From assembly GCA_023431405.1 (NCBI GenBank), contig JAEYVZ010000053.1, positions 21,204 through 85,203 on the forward strand: a stretch of 64,000 bases of DNA. The letters are read 5' to 3'. This DNA is from Actinomycetes bacterium (GTDB lineage: Bacteria; Actinomycetota; Actinomycetes; Actinomycetales; Microbacteriaceae). A program made the position numbers and the translations under genes. Of the stretch, positions 55,616-63,993 are shown piece by piece. Position 1 is the stretch's first letter. Every line of letters begins with the position of its first letter. The notes below the pieces were generated by a model. That model saw only the letters and a program-made list of their open reading frames with translations, made no database searches and was not told the DNA's origin.

Positions 55616-56363
55616 GACGACCGGTCTCCTTCTGGCCATGGGCCGACGGGTCCCACCGCTGGGCCGGGGCCGGCTCTCCTCGCAGCTCGCCGAGGAGCGC
55701 GGAGATGTCCGCCATGACGGCGTCCGTCGCTGCCGTCAGGTTCGCCTGGCTCCCGTTGCCGCGGAACCGGTCGAGGTCGACGGGCGCTCCCAGCCGCACC
55801 TGCACACGGCGACGCGGCGGGAAGAAGCGGAGCTTTCCGTACCGTGGGAGGATCTGCTGCACACCCCAGGTGGCCGCGGGGATGACGGGAAGGTCGCCGG
55901 CGAGGGCGAGACGCACGACGCCGGTCTTGCCACGCATGGGCCACATGTCCGGATCACGCGTGAGCGAGCCCTCGGGGTAGACGATGACCCCGCGTCCGTC
56001 GGCGGCGAGATCCTCAGCCTGCTGGATCGTCTGCTTCGCCGCGGCCGCCGTCGACGCCCGCGCCACGGGGATCATGCCCGTGGCCCGCAGGAGCGCGCCG
56101 AGCACCGGCACCCGGAACAGGCTCTCCTTCGCCATGAATCGCGGCGCGCGACCGAGTCGCCACGTCGCAACGGCGATGATCAGCGGGTCGAACTCGCTGT
56201 AATGGTTGGGCGCCAGGATGAAGGCGCCCTCCTCCGGCAGATGCTCATCACCGGAGATCTCGATCTTCGCGAACCAGCCGATGGCGGGAACCACCACCGC
56301 CGCCGCGACCCAGAAGACGCTCGGACGGAGCTTCTCCGCCGAGGCACGACGCCGCGCACCCAT
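55605..56363 (-). CDS. plsC: 1-acyl-sn-glycerol-3-phosphate acyltransferase (PlsC type)
   Basis: Second acylation step of phosphatidate synthesis. 252 aa. One N-terminal hydrophobic segment (about 14-32), N-H-Y-S-E-F-D as the H-x4-D motif, then the F-R-V-P-V-L-G block and Y-P-E-G-S, the conserved acceptor-binding motif. It lies six bases after murA and overlaps gpsA, which supplies its backbone precursor, a logical grouping. Confidence 0.92.
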   Translation of the reverse strand: MGARRRASAEKLRPSVFWVAAAVVVPAIGWFAKIEISGDEHLPEEGAFILAPNHYSEFDPLIIAVATWRLGRAPRFMAKESLFRVPVLGALLRATGMIPVARASTAAAAKQTIQQAEDLAADGRGVIVYPEGSLTRDPDMWPMRGKTGVVRLALAGDLPVIPAATWGVQQILPRYGKLRFFPPRRRVQVRLGAPVDLDRFRGNGSQANLTAATDAVMADISALLGELRGEPAPAQRWDPSAHGQKETGRLDS

Positions 56364-56369
56364 CGCCGA

Positions 56370-57740
56370 TCAGGCCGTGACCGTGAAGTCGGCGCCCAGG
56401 GCGGCGAGCTTGTCGAACAGCTTCTCATACCCGCGACGGATGATGTCGACGTTGCGGATCGTCGACTCTCCTTCGGCGGCCAAGGCGGCGATGACATAGC
56501 TGTAACCGCCGCGGAGGTCGGGGACGACCACGTCGGCGCCGTGGAGGGGCGTCGGACCGGTGATGACCGCGGCCTGCTCCAGCGCGCGTCGCGGTACGCG
56601 ACGGTCGGGAGAGGCGATGCCTTCCGGGTGCACGACGATGTCGGCGCCCATGAGGTTGAGCGCCTGGGTGAACCCGAGACGGTTCTCGTAGACCGTCTCG
56701 TGCACGGTCGACACGCCGTCCGCCTGCGTGAGGGCGACGATGAGGGGCTGCTGCCAGTCGGTCATGAAGCCGGGATGGACGTCGGTCTCGACGACGACGG
56801 GCTTCAGCGCACCGCCGCGGCGGAAGCGGATGCCGTCCTCGGCGATGTCGAAATCGCCGCCGGCCTTGCGGAAGACATTCAGGAACGTGAGCATCTCCTG
56901 CTGCTTGGCTCCGGCGACGAAGATGTCGCCGTCGGTGGCCAGCGCCGCACAGGCCCAGGAGGCTGCTTCGTTGCGATCGAAGATGCACCGGTGGTCGTAC
57001 CCGCGCAACGAGTCGACACCTTCGATGAAGATGACGCGGTTGGGCTCGTAGGAGATGATCGCGCCCATCTTCTGCAGGACGGCGATCAGATCCATGATCT
57101 CGGGTTCGATCGCGGCGTTGCGCAGCTCCGTCGTGCCCTTCGCGCGCACGGCGGTCAGCAGGACCTGCTCGGTCGCGCCGACGCTCGGATACGGCAGCTC
57201 GATGTTCGCGCCGTGGAGTCCATCAGGCGCCGACAGGCGGATGCCGCTCGGGAGCTTGTCCACGGTGGCGCCGAAAGCGCGGAGGGCGTCGAGGTGGAAG
57301 TCGATCGGACGGTCGCCGATGCGGCATCCTCCGAGGTCCGGGATGAACGCCTGGCCGAGGAGGTGGAGCAGCGGGCCACAGAAGAGGATCGGGATGCGCG
57401 AGGCTCCGGCGTGCGCATCGATCTCCTCCATGTGCGCCGAGACAGCACCGCTCGGGTCGAGCCGCAGAACCCCGTCGCCGTCGTCCTGGACGGTCACGCC
57501 GTGCACCTCGAGTAGCGAGCGGACGACGCGGACGTCGCTGATCGCGGGGACGTCGCGCAGGACGCTCTCGGTCTCGCCGAAGAGCGCAGCCACCATCGCC
57601 TTGGTCGCGAGATTCTTGGCACCCTTGACCTCCACGCGCCCGCGCAGCGGGTGCCCTCCCCGGATCGTCAGCACCTGGCCGTACTCATCGTCGCCGCCTC
57701 TGTCGGGCTGCGACGCCGACGCGCTCAGGAGTGTGTTCAT
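56370..57740 (-). CDS. murA: UDP-N-acetylglucosamine 1-carboxyvinyltransferase MurA
   Basis: First committed step of peptidoglycan synthesis. 456 aa. EPSP-synthase-like fold with V-K-G-A-K-N (residues 38-43), and the fosfomycin-target cysteine C139 in L-G-G-C-R-I-G, so the normal cysteine form (mycobacteria carry aspartate here). The first 22 residues are an extra Ser/Gly/Asp-rich start. GTGAGG provides the Shine-Dalgarno. It lies 67 bp after leuD on the same strand. Confidence 0.95.
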   Translation of the reverse strand: MNTLLSASASQPDRGGDDEYGQVLTIRGGHPLRGRVEVKGAKNLATKAMVAALFGETESVLRDVPAISDVRVVRSLLEVHGVTVQDDGDGVLRLDPSGAVSAHMEEIDAHAGASRIPILFCGPLLHLLGQAFIPDLGGCRIGDRPIDFHLDALRAFGATVDKLPSGIRLSAPDGLHGANIELPYPSVGATEQVLLTAVRAKGTTELRNAAIEPEIMDLIAVLQKMGAIISYEPNRVIFIEGVDSLRGYDHRCIFDRNEAASWACAALATDGDIFVAGAKQQEMLTFLNVFRKAGGDFDIAEDGIRFRRGGALKPVVVETDVHPGFMTDWQQPLIVALTQADGVSTVHETVYENRLGFTQALNLMGADIVVHPEGIASPDRRVPRRALEQAAVITGPTPLHGADVVVPDLRGGYSYVIAALAAEGESTIRNVDIIRRGYEKLFDKLAALGADFTVTA

Positions 57741-57807
57741 CCGGTTGACCTCACTTGTGTCTCGAGGGATCGGCTGCGCTGCCCCGTCGTGAGGGACCCG
57801 CCGCGTG

Positions 57808-58404
57808 TCACGGAACAGGAAGCGTCCGCGGGCGCCACGCCTCGCGGCGCGCCTCGAACTGCGCGATCTTATCTTCGTTGCGCAGCGTGAGCCCGATGTC
57901 GTCGAGCCCTTCGAGGAGCCGCCACCTAGTGTAATCGTCGATGTCGAAAGCGACTCGGAAGTCGCCGATCTGCGCCGTGCGCTCGACCAGGTCGACCGTC
58001 ATGACCGCGCCCGGCTCGGCCTCCAGGATCTGCCAGATGCGCTCGATGTCGGCTTCCGACACGACGCCGGTCACGAGCCCCTGCTTTCCCGCGTTGCCGC
58101 GGAAGATGTCGGCGAACTTCGGGCTCAGCACCACGGTGAATCCGTAGTCGCGCAGGGCCCAGACGGCGTGCTCCCGGCTGGAGCCGGTGCCGAAATCGGG
58201 GCCGGCGACCAGGATGCTCGCACCGGAGTAAACCGGCTGGTTGAGGATGAAGTCGGGATCCTGGCGCCAGTTAGCGAACAGGGCGTCGTCGAAGCCGGTC
58301 TTGGTGACGCGCTTGAGATACACCGCGGGGATGATCTGGTCGGTGTCGACCGCCGACCGGCGAAGGGGCACCGCGATGCCGGTGTGCGTGGAGAACGTTT
58401 CCAT
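57808..58404 (-). CDS. leuD: 3-isopropylmalate dehydratase small subunit LeuD
   Basis: 198 aa from the ATG at 58404, sharing one base with the leuC stop (TGATG). The swivelling aconitase domain includes [13 protein letters not shown] and [13 protein letters not shown], the usual substrate-binding segment. It partners LeuC in leucine synthesis. Confidence 0.97.
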   Translation of the reverse strand: METFSTHTGIAVPLRRSAVDTDQIIPAVYLKRVTKTGFDDALFANWRQDPDFILNQPVYSGASILVAGPDFGTGSSREHAVWALRDYGFTVVLSPKFADIFRGNAGKQGLVTGVVSEADIERIWQILEAEPGAVMTVDLVERTAQIGDFRVAFDIDDYTRWRLLEGLDDIGLTLRNEDKIAQFEARREAWRPRTLPVP

Positions 58405-59852
58405 CAGAATGCCTCGACCTTCTCGAACGCGGGCAGATCGCTGGGGCTCGCGAGACGACCGAGCACCGCGGTGGCCGCAGCCACCAACGGCGACACCAGA
58501 TGGGTGCGACCGCCCTTGCCCTGGCGGCCCTCGAAGTTGCGGTTGCTCGTGGAAGCGCAACGCTCCCCCGGCGCGAGCTGGTCGGGATTCATTCCGAGGC
58601 ACATCGAGCAGCCGGCGAAACGCCACTCGGCGCCGAAGTCGGTGAAGATCTTGTCGAGGCCCTCGGCCTCAGCCTCCAGACGTACCCTCGCAGAGCCGGG
58701 GACGACCATGACGCGGACGCCCTCCGCCTTGGTGCGGCCTTGCACGATCGATGCGAACTGACGAAGGTCTTCGATGCGGCTGTTCGTGCACGATCCCATG
58801 AACACCGCATCGACCGCCACGTCCTTCAGCGGCGTCCCCGCCTTCAGGTCCATGTATTCGAGCGCGCGCTCGGCCGCAGCGCGCTCGTTCGGGTCTTCGA
58901 ACGACGCCGGGTCGGGGACCACGTCGTTGAGCGAGACTCCCTGACCGGGGTTCGTTCCCCACGTGACGAAGGGCTCGAGTTCGGTCGCGTCGAGGAAGAC
59001 CTCCGCGTCGTACACGGCTCCCTCATCGGAGGGAAGCGTCCGCCAGTAGGCCACGGCGTCATCCCAGTCCTGTCCGGTCGGCGCGTGCGGGCGCCCCTTG
59101 ACGTACGCGAACGTCGTCTCGTCGGGGGCGACCATGCCGGCACGGGCTCCCGCCTCGATCGACATGTTGCAGATCGTCATCCGCCCTTCCATCGAGAGCG
59201 AGCGGATCGCGCTGCCACGGAACTCCAGGACGTAGCCCTGGCCGCCGTTGGCGCCGATCTTGGCGATGATCGCGAGGATGATGTCCTTCGCGCCGACGCC
59301 GGGCTTCAGCTCCCCCTCGACGGTGATCGCCATCGTCTTGAAGGGCTTCAGGGGCAGCGTCTGCGTGGCGAGCACGTGCTCCACCTCGCTCGTGCCGATC
59401 CCGAATGCCATCGCGCCGAAGGCGCCGTGCGTGCTCGTGTGGGAGTCTCCGCACACCACCGTGATACCCGGCATGGTCAGGCCGAGCTGCGGGCCGACGA
59501 CGTGGACGATGCCCTGCTCCTTGTCGCCGAGCGAGTGGAGCCGCACGCCGAACTCCTCAGCGTTGCGACGAAGGGTCTCGATCTGAGTGCGGCTGGTCAG
59601 GTCGGCGATGGGCTTGTCGATGTCGATCGTCGGCGTGTTGTGGTCTTCCGGCGCGATCGTCAGGTCGAGGCGCCGGACCGGACGTCCCTCCGCGCGCAGG
59701 CCGTCGAAGGCCTGCGGGCTCGTGACCTCGTGGACGAGGTGCAGATCGATGTAGATCAGGTCGGGCTGGCCGTCCTCGCCCTTCACGACGAGGTGGTCGT
59801 CCCAGACCTTCTCGGCCAGGGTGCGCGGGCGGTCGGGGATGTGCGTGCTCAT
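58404..59852 (-). CDS. leuC: 3-isopropylmalate dehydratase large subunit LeuC
   Basis: Iron-sulfur aconitase-type isomerase of leucine synthesis. 482 aa. The [4Fe-4S] cysteines lie in G-S-C-T-N-S-R and [22 protein letters not shown] lies near residue 130. GGAG is 11 bases upstream of the ATG. A leucine-rich leader peptide with alternative stems lies in the 141-bp gap before it, so leuCD is probably controlled by attenuation. Confidence 0.98.
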   Translation of the reverse strand: MSTHIPDRPRTLAEKVWDDHLVVKGEDGQPDLIYIDLHLVHEVTSPQAFDGLRAEGRPVRRLDLTIAPEDHNTPTIDIDKPIADLTSRTQIETLRRNAEEFGVRLHSLGDKEQGIVHVVGPQLGLTMPGITVVCGDSHTSTHGAFGAMAFGIGTSEVEHVLATQTLPLKPFKTMAITVEGELKPGVGAKDIILAIIAKIGANGGQGYVLEFRGSAIRSLSMEGRMTICNMSIEAGARAGMVAPDETTFAYVKGRPHAPTGQDWDDAVAYWRTLPSDEGAVYDAEVFLDATELEPFVTWGTNPGQGVSLNDVVPDPASFEDPNERAAAERALEYMDLKAGTPLKDVAVDAVFMGSCTNSRIEDLRQFASIVQGRTKAEGVRVMVVPGSARVRLEAEAEGLDKIFTDFGAEWRFAGCSMCLGMNPDQLAPGERCASTSNRNFEGRQGKGGRTHLVSPLVAAATAVLGRLASPSDLPAFEKVEAF

Positions 59853-59925
59853 GTGTCTCGGTCTCCAGGAAACGGCAGTGCCTCTGAGGATCGAGCCCTC
59901 GACAGACTCCGCGACGAGAGCGGGC
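59853..59925 (-). promoter_or_regulatory. Attenuator-like alternative stems before leuC
   Basis: On the minus strand GAGCCC (59922-59927) can pair with GGGCTC (59893-59898), or CTCTGAG (59925-59931, containing the leader stop) can pair with CTCAGAG (59882-59888). The two stems share bases and exclude each other. No T-run was found, so control could act on translation or by Rho. Confidence 0.5.
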
Positions 59926-59976
59926 TCAGAGTGAGTTCTCGCCGCGGCCGCTAAGGAGGAGGAGAGCGGTCTGCAT
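59926..59976 (-). CDS. leuL: Leucine-rich leader peptide of leuCD
   Basis: Sixteen codons: [16 protein letters not shown], stop. Four consecutive leucine codons (CTC CTC CTC CTT) and a fifth just before the stop mark a leucine-responsive leader. TAATCT lies exactly six bases before the ATG, so the mRNA is probably leaderless and begins with this peptide. Downstream, two mutually exclusive stems overlap the stop codon. The arrangement fits ribosome-mediated control of leuCD by leucyl-tRNA supply, as known for leuA leaders of other actinobacteria. Too short for usual ORF callers. Confidence 0.8.
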   Translation of the reverse strand: MQTALLLLSGRGENSL

Positions 59977-59988
59977 GCGCTCAGATTA
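59977..59988 (-). promoter_or_regulatory. -10 box for the leaderless leu leader
   Basis: TAATCT, six bases, ATG of the leader peptide at 59976. No good -35 was found, as at most leaderless starts in this window. Confidence 0.5.
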
Positions 59989-59993
59989 GCAGG

Positions 59994-61106
59994 TCACGAT
60001 CGCGGCTCGTCCGCGGGAGGCGCCACGGTCGGCGGCGTCGGCTTCTCCTCGGCGACGGACTCGGCCGCTGCCACAGGGGTCTCCGTCGGACGCTCCGCGC
60101 TCAGCGGACCTGCCGGCATCGCCGGCTCGGCGGAGCGCTCGCGTGCGGACGCGACGAGGCTCGCGATGGTGGCGACGGCCATCGACGCGACGATGACGCC
60201 GAGCGACATCCAGGTGGAGATGTCGGGCACCCACTCGATGTGCTGTCCGCCGTTGATGAAGGGGAGCTCGTTCTCGTGCATCGCATGGAAGATCAGCTTC
60301 ACGCCGATGAAGGCGAGGATGAACGCGATGCCGTAGTGGAGGTAGCGGAGGCGGTCGAGGAGTCCGCCCAGCAGGAAGTAGAGCTGGCGAAGCCCCATGA
60401 GGGCGAAGATGTTGGCGGTGAAGACGATGAACGCATTCTGCGTGATGCCGAAGATCGCAGGGATCGAATCGAGCGCGAACAGCAGATCCGTCATGCCTAT
60501 CGCGGCGAAGACGATGATCATCGGGGTGAACATCTTCTTGCCGTTCACGACGGTGCGCACCTTGGAGCCGTCGTAGTCGTCCGAGATGTCGATCGTGCGC
60601 CGGAGGACCCGCACGATGAACGTCTCCTGCTTCACGTCGTCGTCGTGATCGCCTCCGGGGAAGGCCTGGCGCCAGGCCGTCCAGATGAGGAACGCGCCGA
60701 ACAGGTAGAAGATCGGCAGGAAGTTCTCGATGATCGCTGCACCCAGCAGGATGAAGATGCCCCGCAGGACGAGCGCGATGATGATGCCCACCATGAGCAC
60801 CTTCTGCTGGTACCGCCGGGGCACCGAGAACTGGCTCATGATCAGCACGAACACGAAGAGGTTGTCGATCGAGAGGCTGTACTCGGTGAGCCATCCGGCG
60901 ACGAACTGACCCGCATACTCGCCGCCCGCGAAGAACCACATGAGTCCCGCGAAGATCAGGGCGAGCACGATGTAGAAGACCACCCAGAGGGTCGACTCGC
61001 GGTTCGAGGGGATGTGCGGACGCTTGATGATCAGCAGCAGGTCAGCGATCAGGATGACCAGCAGAACGGCCATCGAGCCGATCTCGAACCAGACAGGAAG
61101 GTCCAT
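59994..61106 (-). CDS. TerC/Alx family membrane protein
   Basis: 370 aa from the ATG at 61106. Eight or more membrane segments; acidic residues lie within or near several (E-Y-S-L-S-I-D-N-L-F-V-F and G-M-T-D-L-L-F-A-L-D-S-I-P-A-I-F-G are the TerC signatures). Family members export manganese, or load it onto secreted proteins, and some confer tellurite resistance. The last 70 residues are a soluble Ala/Pro/Glu tail. A yybP-ykoY-like riboswitch lies in its leader, which supports a manganese role. GAAAGG is its Shine-Dalgarno. Confidence 0.93.
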   Translation of the reverse strand: MDLPVWFEIGSMAVLLVILIADLLLIIKRPHIPSNRESTLWVVFYIVLALIFAGLMWFFAGGEYAGQFVAGWLTEYSLSIDNLFVFVLIMSQFSVPRRYQQKVLMVGIIIALVLRGIFILLGAAIIENFLPIFYLFGAFLIWTAWRQAFPGGDHDDDVKQETFIVRVLRRTIDISDDYDGSKVRTVVNGKKMFTPMIIVFAAIGMTDLLFALDSIPAIFGITQNAFIVFTANIFALMGLRQLYFLLGGLLDRLRYLHYGIAFILAFIGVKLIFHAMHENELPFINGGQHIEWVPDISTWMSLGVIVASMAVATIASLVASARERSAEPAMPAGPLSAERPTETPVAAAESVAEEKPTPPTVAPPADEPRS

Positions 61107-61111
61107 ACGAG

Positions 61112-61231
61112 CCTTTCGAGGGGATGACGAAACATCGAAAGTCTCTCCCCCGTCGAAACGGCGCGTGCCCGGGGCTCCGACGGCGGGACCCGTGATGACG
61201 GACACGCGAGATCGGGATACTCCCTCTCGCT
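61112..61231 (-). promoter_or_regulatory. yybP-ykoY (manganese) riboswitch candidate before terC
   Basis: On the minus strand the leader begins after a TATCCT -10 (61238-61243). It has the typical early motif AGGGAGTATCCC (from 61225) and the late GGGGGAGAGAC (near 61141). P1 pairs CGAGAG (61224-61229) with CTTTCG (61136-61141). The same CTTTCGA (61135-61141) pairs perfectly with TCGAAAG (61113-61119), which covers the Shine-Dalgarno GAAAGG. P1 formation would free it, an ON switch at translation. Family assignment is by motif and by the TerC neighbour. Confidence 0.72.
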
Positions 61232-61316
61232 CGTACGAGGATACCCGCTGACTCGGCGTGCACAGACCGCCTGAGACGTCTCGCGCATTGCCGACACTCC
61301 TGCACTGAGAGACGAT

Positions 61317-61886
61317 ATGGACACGATGACCGACACGACGCCGCGCAGCGACGCAGACCTCGTCGCTGCGGCAGCGCGCGGCAGTGACGACGCCTTCCGA
61401 GCCCTCTACCGCGCCTACGTGCGTCCCGTGTACTGGATCGCGCACGGACTCGTGGGGAACACGGCGGATGCCGAGGAGGTGACCCAGGAGACATTCCTCG
61501 CCGCCTGGCGAAAACTCCCCGGGATGGAGCTTGCCGGAGAGTCCCTGCTGCCGTGGCTCGTGACCATCTGCCGGTTCCAGAGCGCCAACCGCATCCGCCG
61601 ACAGCAGCGCGACCGCGCGCACACGGCGGCCGCCGCGCAGGAGTCGCTGCCGTCGACGATCGACGTCGAGCACCAGGTGGTGCAGTCGCAGCTCGTCGAG
61701 CGGATCCTGCGCGAAGTCGGCACGCTGAGCACGCTCGATCAGCAGATCTTCCGGCTGTGTGCCGCGGAGGGCTATGCGTATCAGGCGGCGGCAGACGAGC
61801 TCGGGGTCAGCCACGGCGTCGTCCGCAATCGTCTCTCCCGCATCCGCACCCGTCTTCGGACGGCCGTCGAACCGGAGGGGACGTGA
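61317..61886 (+). CDS. ECF-type RNA polymerase sigma factor
   Basis: 189 aa. Region 2 (about residues 20-90) has A-F-R-A-L-Y-R-A-Y and A-D-A-E-E-V-T-Q-E-T-F-L-A-A-W; region 4 (about 130-180) has Y-Q-A-A-A-D-E-L-G-V-S-H-G-V-V-R-N-R-L-S-R-I-R as the helix-turn-helix. The 30-residue linker between them is acidic. An in-frame ATG three codons on is possible. Its stop overlaps the GTG of the DUF4349 gene (GTGA), so that gene is the likely partner or target. Divergent from terC. Confidence 0.93.
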   Translation: MDTMTDTTPRSDADLVAAAARGSDDAFRALYRAYVRPVYWIAHGLVGNTADAEEVTQETFLAAWRKLPGMELAGESLLPWLVTICRFQSANRIRRQQRDRAHTAAAAQESLPSTIDVEHQVVQSQLVERILREVGTLSTLDQQIFRLCAAEGYAYQAAADELGVSHGVVRNRLSRIRTRLRTAVEPEGT

Positions 61887-63025
61887 CCGACGACATGACC
61901 GACCGCGAATCCACACTTCCCGCACTCTCCGATGCCCGCATCGATGAGATCGAGAACGCACTGTTCGCTCGCATCCGGCAGGAGCAGGACTCAGCCGGCT
62001 CCACGCTCGAGCGAACCCGACGCCGCCGACGCGGCCGGGTCTGGCTCACCGCCGGCGCCGCGGCCGCCGTCGTCGTCGTGGCAGCGGCGATCGCCCCCGC
62101 CCTGTCCGGAGTGCTCGGCGGCGCATCGTCGGGATCGGATGCCGCCCCCGCCATCACCGGCGCCGACGAGCAGAACGTGGAGGGGAGCGACGGCGGCGTC
62201 GACCTCGACGGTCCTGTCACAGTGCGCGGCGATGCCGCCGAGGCGTCGGCGCAGGCCCGCGAGATCGTCGCTACCGCCAGCGCGACCGTGCGGGTCGCCG
62301 ACCCCGAAGACGCCGCCGAGCGGATCGCCGCGGCGGCGGAGGATCTCGGCGGGTACGTCGAGGCCCTGAGCATCGGCGGCGGTGCACCCGTGCCGATCGA
62401 TTCGGGGATGCAGCCGATGTCCGGGTCGATGGAGCCCGGCTCGCCGGAGAGCGCTTTGGGCGTCTCACCCGACAGCGCCTGGATGACCATACGCGTGCCC
62501 GCGTCACGACTCGACGAGGCCACGGCCGAACTGCGTCAGGTCGGAGAGGTGCTCACCTCGCAGATCGACCGGCGCGATGTCACGGGCGAGGCCGTAGACC
62601 TCCGGGCGAGGATCGACGCGCTCCGCGCCTCCGTCGACCGCCTGACCGCGCTGCTCGCGGAAGCGGAGACGACCAGCGATCTGATCGCGGCGGAAGAGGC
62701 GCTCGCCACGCGCCAGTCGGAACTCGAGTCGTACGAGCAGCAGCTGAAGATGCTGGACGAGCTGGTGGGGATGTCGACGCTCACCGTTTCGCTCGTCACG
62801 CCGGAAGACGTGGTCACCGCCGACCCGGCGGGCTTCGGCGACGGCGTGGCCGCGGGCTGGAACGGGCTCGTCGCCACGCTCAACGGCATCGTGATCGCGC
62901 TCGGGTTCCTGCTCCCCTGGCTGGCCGTCGCGGGCATCGCGGTGCTGGTGGTCTGGGTGGTGCGGCGGGCGCGGCGGCGGTCGCGCGCCCGCACCGCCGA
63001 AGAGACCGAGACCTGGGACGACTGA
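61883..63025 (+). CDS. DUF4349 membrane protein, coupled to the sigma factor
   Basis: 380 aa from the GTG at 61883, preceded by GGAGGGG. A cytoplasmic N-terminus of about 50 residues (L-S-D-A-R-I-D-E-I-E-N-A-L-F) resembles anti-sigma-like tails; a membrane segment lies at about 56-78; an extracytoplasmic part with a DUF4349 domain (about 115-320) includes a coiled coil (about 235-290); a second membrane segment (about 325-350) is followed by an Arg-rich tail. The four-base overlap with the ECF gene suggests that it anchors or senses for the sigma factor; a zinc anti-sigma HxxxCxxC motif is absent. Confidence 0.85.
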   Translation: MTDDMTDRESTLPALSDARIDEIENALFARIRQEQDSAGSTLERTRRRRRGRVWLTAGAAAAVVVVAAAIAPALSGVLGGASSGSDAAPAITGADEQNVEGSDGGVDLDGPVTVRGDAAEASAQAREIVATASATVRVADPEDAAERIAAAAEDLGGYVEALSIGGGAPVPIDSGMQPMSGSMEPGSPESALGVSPDSAWMTIRVPASRLDEATAELRQVGEVLTSQIDRRDVTGEAVDLRARIDALRASVDRLTALLAEAETTSDLIAAEEALATRQSELESYEQQLKMLDELVGMSTLTVSLVTPEDVVTADPAGFGDGVAAGWNGLVATLNGIVIALGFLLPWLAVAGIAVLVVWVVRRARRRSRARTAEETETWDD

Positions 63026-63073
63026 GGCGCGCTCTCCCGACACCGCGCGCCCGGAGACCACGACGGAGAAGAA

Positions 63074-63117
63074 ACGACGAAGGAGACCCACCCAAAAGGG
63101 TGAGTCTCCTTCGTCGT
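63074..63117 (-). terminator. Long hairpin terminator after tRNA-Glu
   Basis: A 14-bp stem (ACGACGAAGGAGAC with GTCTCCTTCGTCGT), one C-A mismatch, 5 bp (CACCC with GGGTG) and an AAAA loop. On the minus strand TTTCTTCT follows. It may also stop plus-strand transcripts from the DUF4349 gene. Confidence 0.75.
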
Positions 63118-63119
63118 GT

Positions 63120-63195
63120 TGGTGACCCCAGCGGGATTCGAACCCGCGTTACCGCCGTGAGAGGGCGGCGTACTAGGCCGCTATACGATGGGGCC
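63120..63195 (-). tRNA. tRNA-Glu (anticodon CTC)
   Basis: 76 bases with encoded CCA. The acceptor stem GGCCCCA pairs with TGGGGTC (a G-T pair included), the anticodon loop is CCTCTCA giving CTC, and the T arm has GCGGGTTCGAATCCCGC. The D arm has the tRNA-Glu-type ATCGTATAGCGGCCTAGTAC. The position of the anticodon identifies glutamate. Confidence 0.96.
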
Positions 63196-63212
63196 GATCA
63201 GGCAACCGTTCG

Positions 63213-63242
63213 ATTATGGCACGGGTGCACGGCACGCTCCAA
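63213..63242 (-). promoter_or_regulatory. tRNA-Glu promoter
   Basis: TTGGAG (63237-63242), an 18-base spacer and CATAAT (63213-63218) on the minus strand. The transcript would start about 11 bases before the mature tRNA. The layout resembles the rplS promoter (TTGGCG, 18, CAGAAT). Confidence 0.55.
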
Positions 63243-63291
63243 ATCGAGGCGCCCCTTGCCCGCGACCGCCCCTCTCCCGTTGACTGGACGC

Positions 63292-63930
63292 ATGCGCGTC
63301 ACCAAGCATGAACATGCCTGCCTCCACATCGAGACCGAAGATCGCAGCCTCGTCATCGACCCCGGTTCCTTCACGCTCCCGCTTCACGAACTGCGGAAGG
63401 TGGTGGCCGTGGTCCTCACCCACGAGCACCCCGATCACTGGACACCGGAGCATCTCACCCGCCTCCGCGACGCCTTCCCGGATGCCGTCATCTACGGAAC
63501 CGAAGGCGTCGCCGCGGCTGCCGCGGGCTTCGACATCGTCGTCGTGTCGCCCGGCGACACGGTGGAGATCGCGCCTTTCACCCTGCGGTTCTTCGGCGGA
63601 CGCCACAACGTCATCCATGAGTCGCTCCCCGTCGTCGACAACGTAGGAGTGCTCGTCAACGACGAGCTCTACTACCCGGGCGACTCGTACGCGGTGCCCG
63701 AAGGCGTCGACGTGAAGCTCCTCGCCGCTCCCATCGGTGCGCCATGGCTGAAGATCGGCGAGGCGATGGACTTCGTGCTGGCCGTACGTCCGCAACGCGC
63801 GTTCGGCACCCACGAGATGACGCTGTCGCGGATCGGCCTGGAGATGCACCGCCAGCGCCTCGCCTGGGCGACGGAGCAGCACGGGGGCGAGTTCCTTGCG
63901 CTCGAACCCGGCGACAGCACAGACCTCTGA
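63292..63930 (+). CDS. Metallo-beta-lactamase fold hydrolase
   Basis: 212 aa from the ATG at 63292. The metal-binding motif T-H-E-H-P-D-H is near residue 43; F-G-G-R-H-N and P-G-D-S-Y give further metal ligands, and a late G-T-H-E-M adds another histidine. It is a short member of the UlaG/MBL-like group; the substrate is unknown. It stands alone, divergent from tRNA-Glu. No gene follows before the window end. Confidence 0.88.
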   Translation: MRVTKHEHACLHIETEDRSLVIDPGSFTLPLHELRKVVAVVLTHEHPDHWTPEHLTRLRDAFPDAVIYGTEGVAAAAAGFDIVVVSPGDTVEIAPFTLRFFGGRHNVIHESLPVVDNVGVLVNDELYYPGDSYAVPEGVDVKLLAAPIGAPWLKIGEAMDFVLAVRPQRAFGTHEMTLSRIGLEMHRQRLAWATEQHGGEFLALEPGDSTDL

Positions 63931-63969
63931 CGCGGGCCCCGGGCACGCATCCCCGGGAGGACGACGGCT

Positions 63970-63993
63970 GCCGCGGGGGCTCCGGCCCGCGGC
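63970..63993 (+). terminator. GC-rich hairpin after the MBL-fold gene
   Basis: GCCGCGGG and CCCGCGGC flank an 8-base loop, about 40 bases after the stop. There is no visible T-run before the window ends. Confidence 0.3.

Noticed and set aside
55407..57515. 702-codon plus-strand frame opposite plsC and murA
   Set aside because: A high-GC antisense shadow without a recognisable domain.
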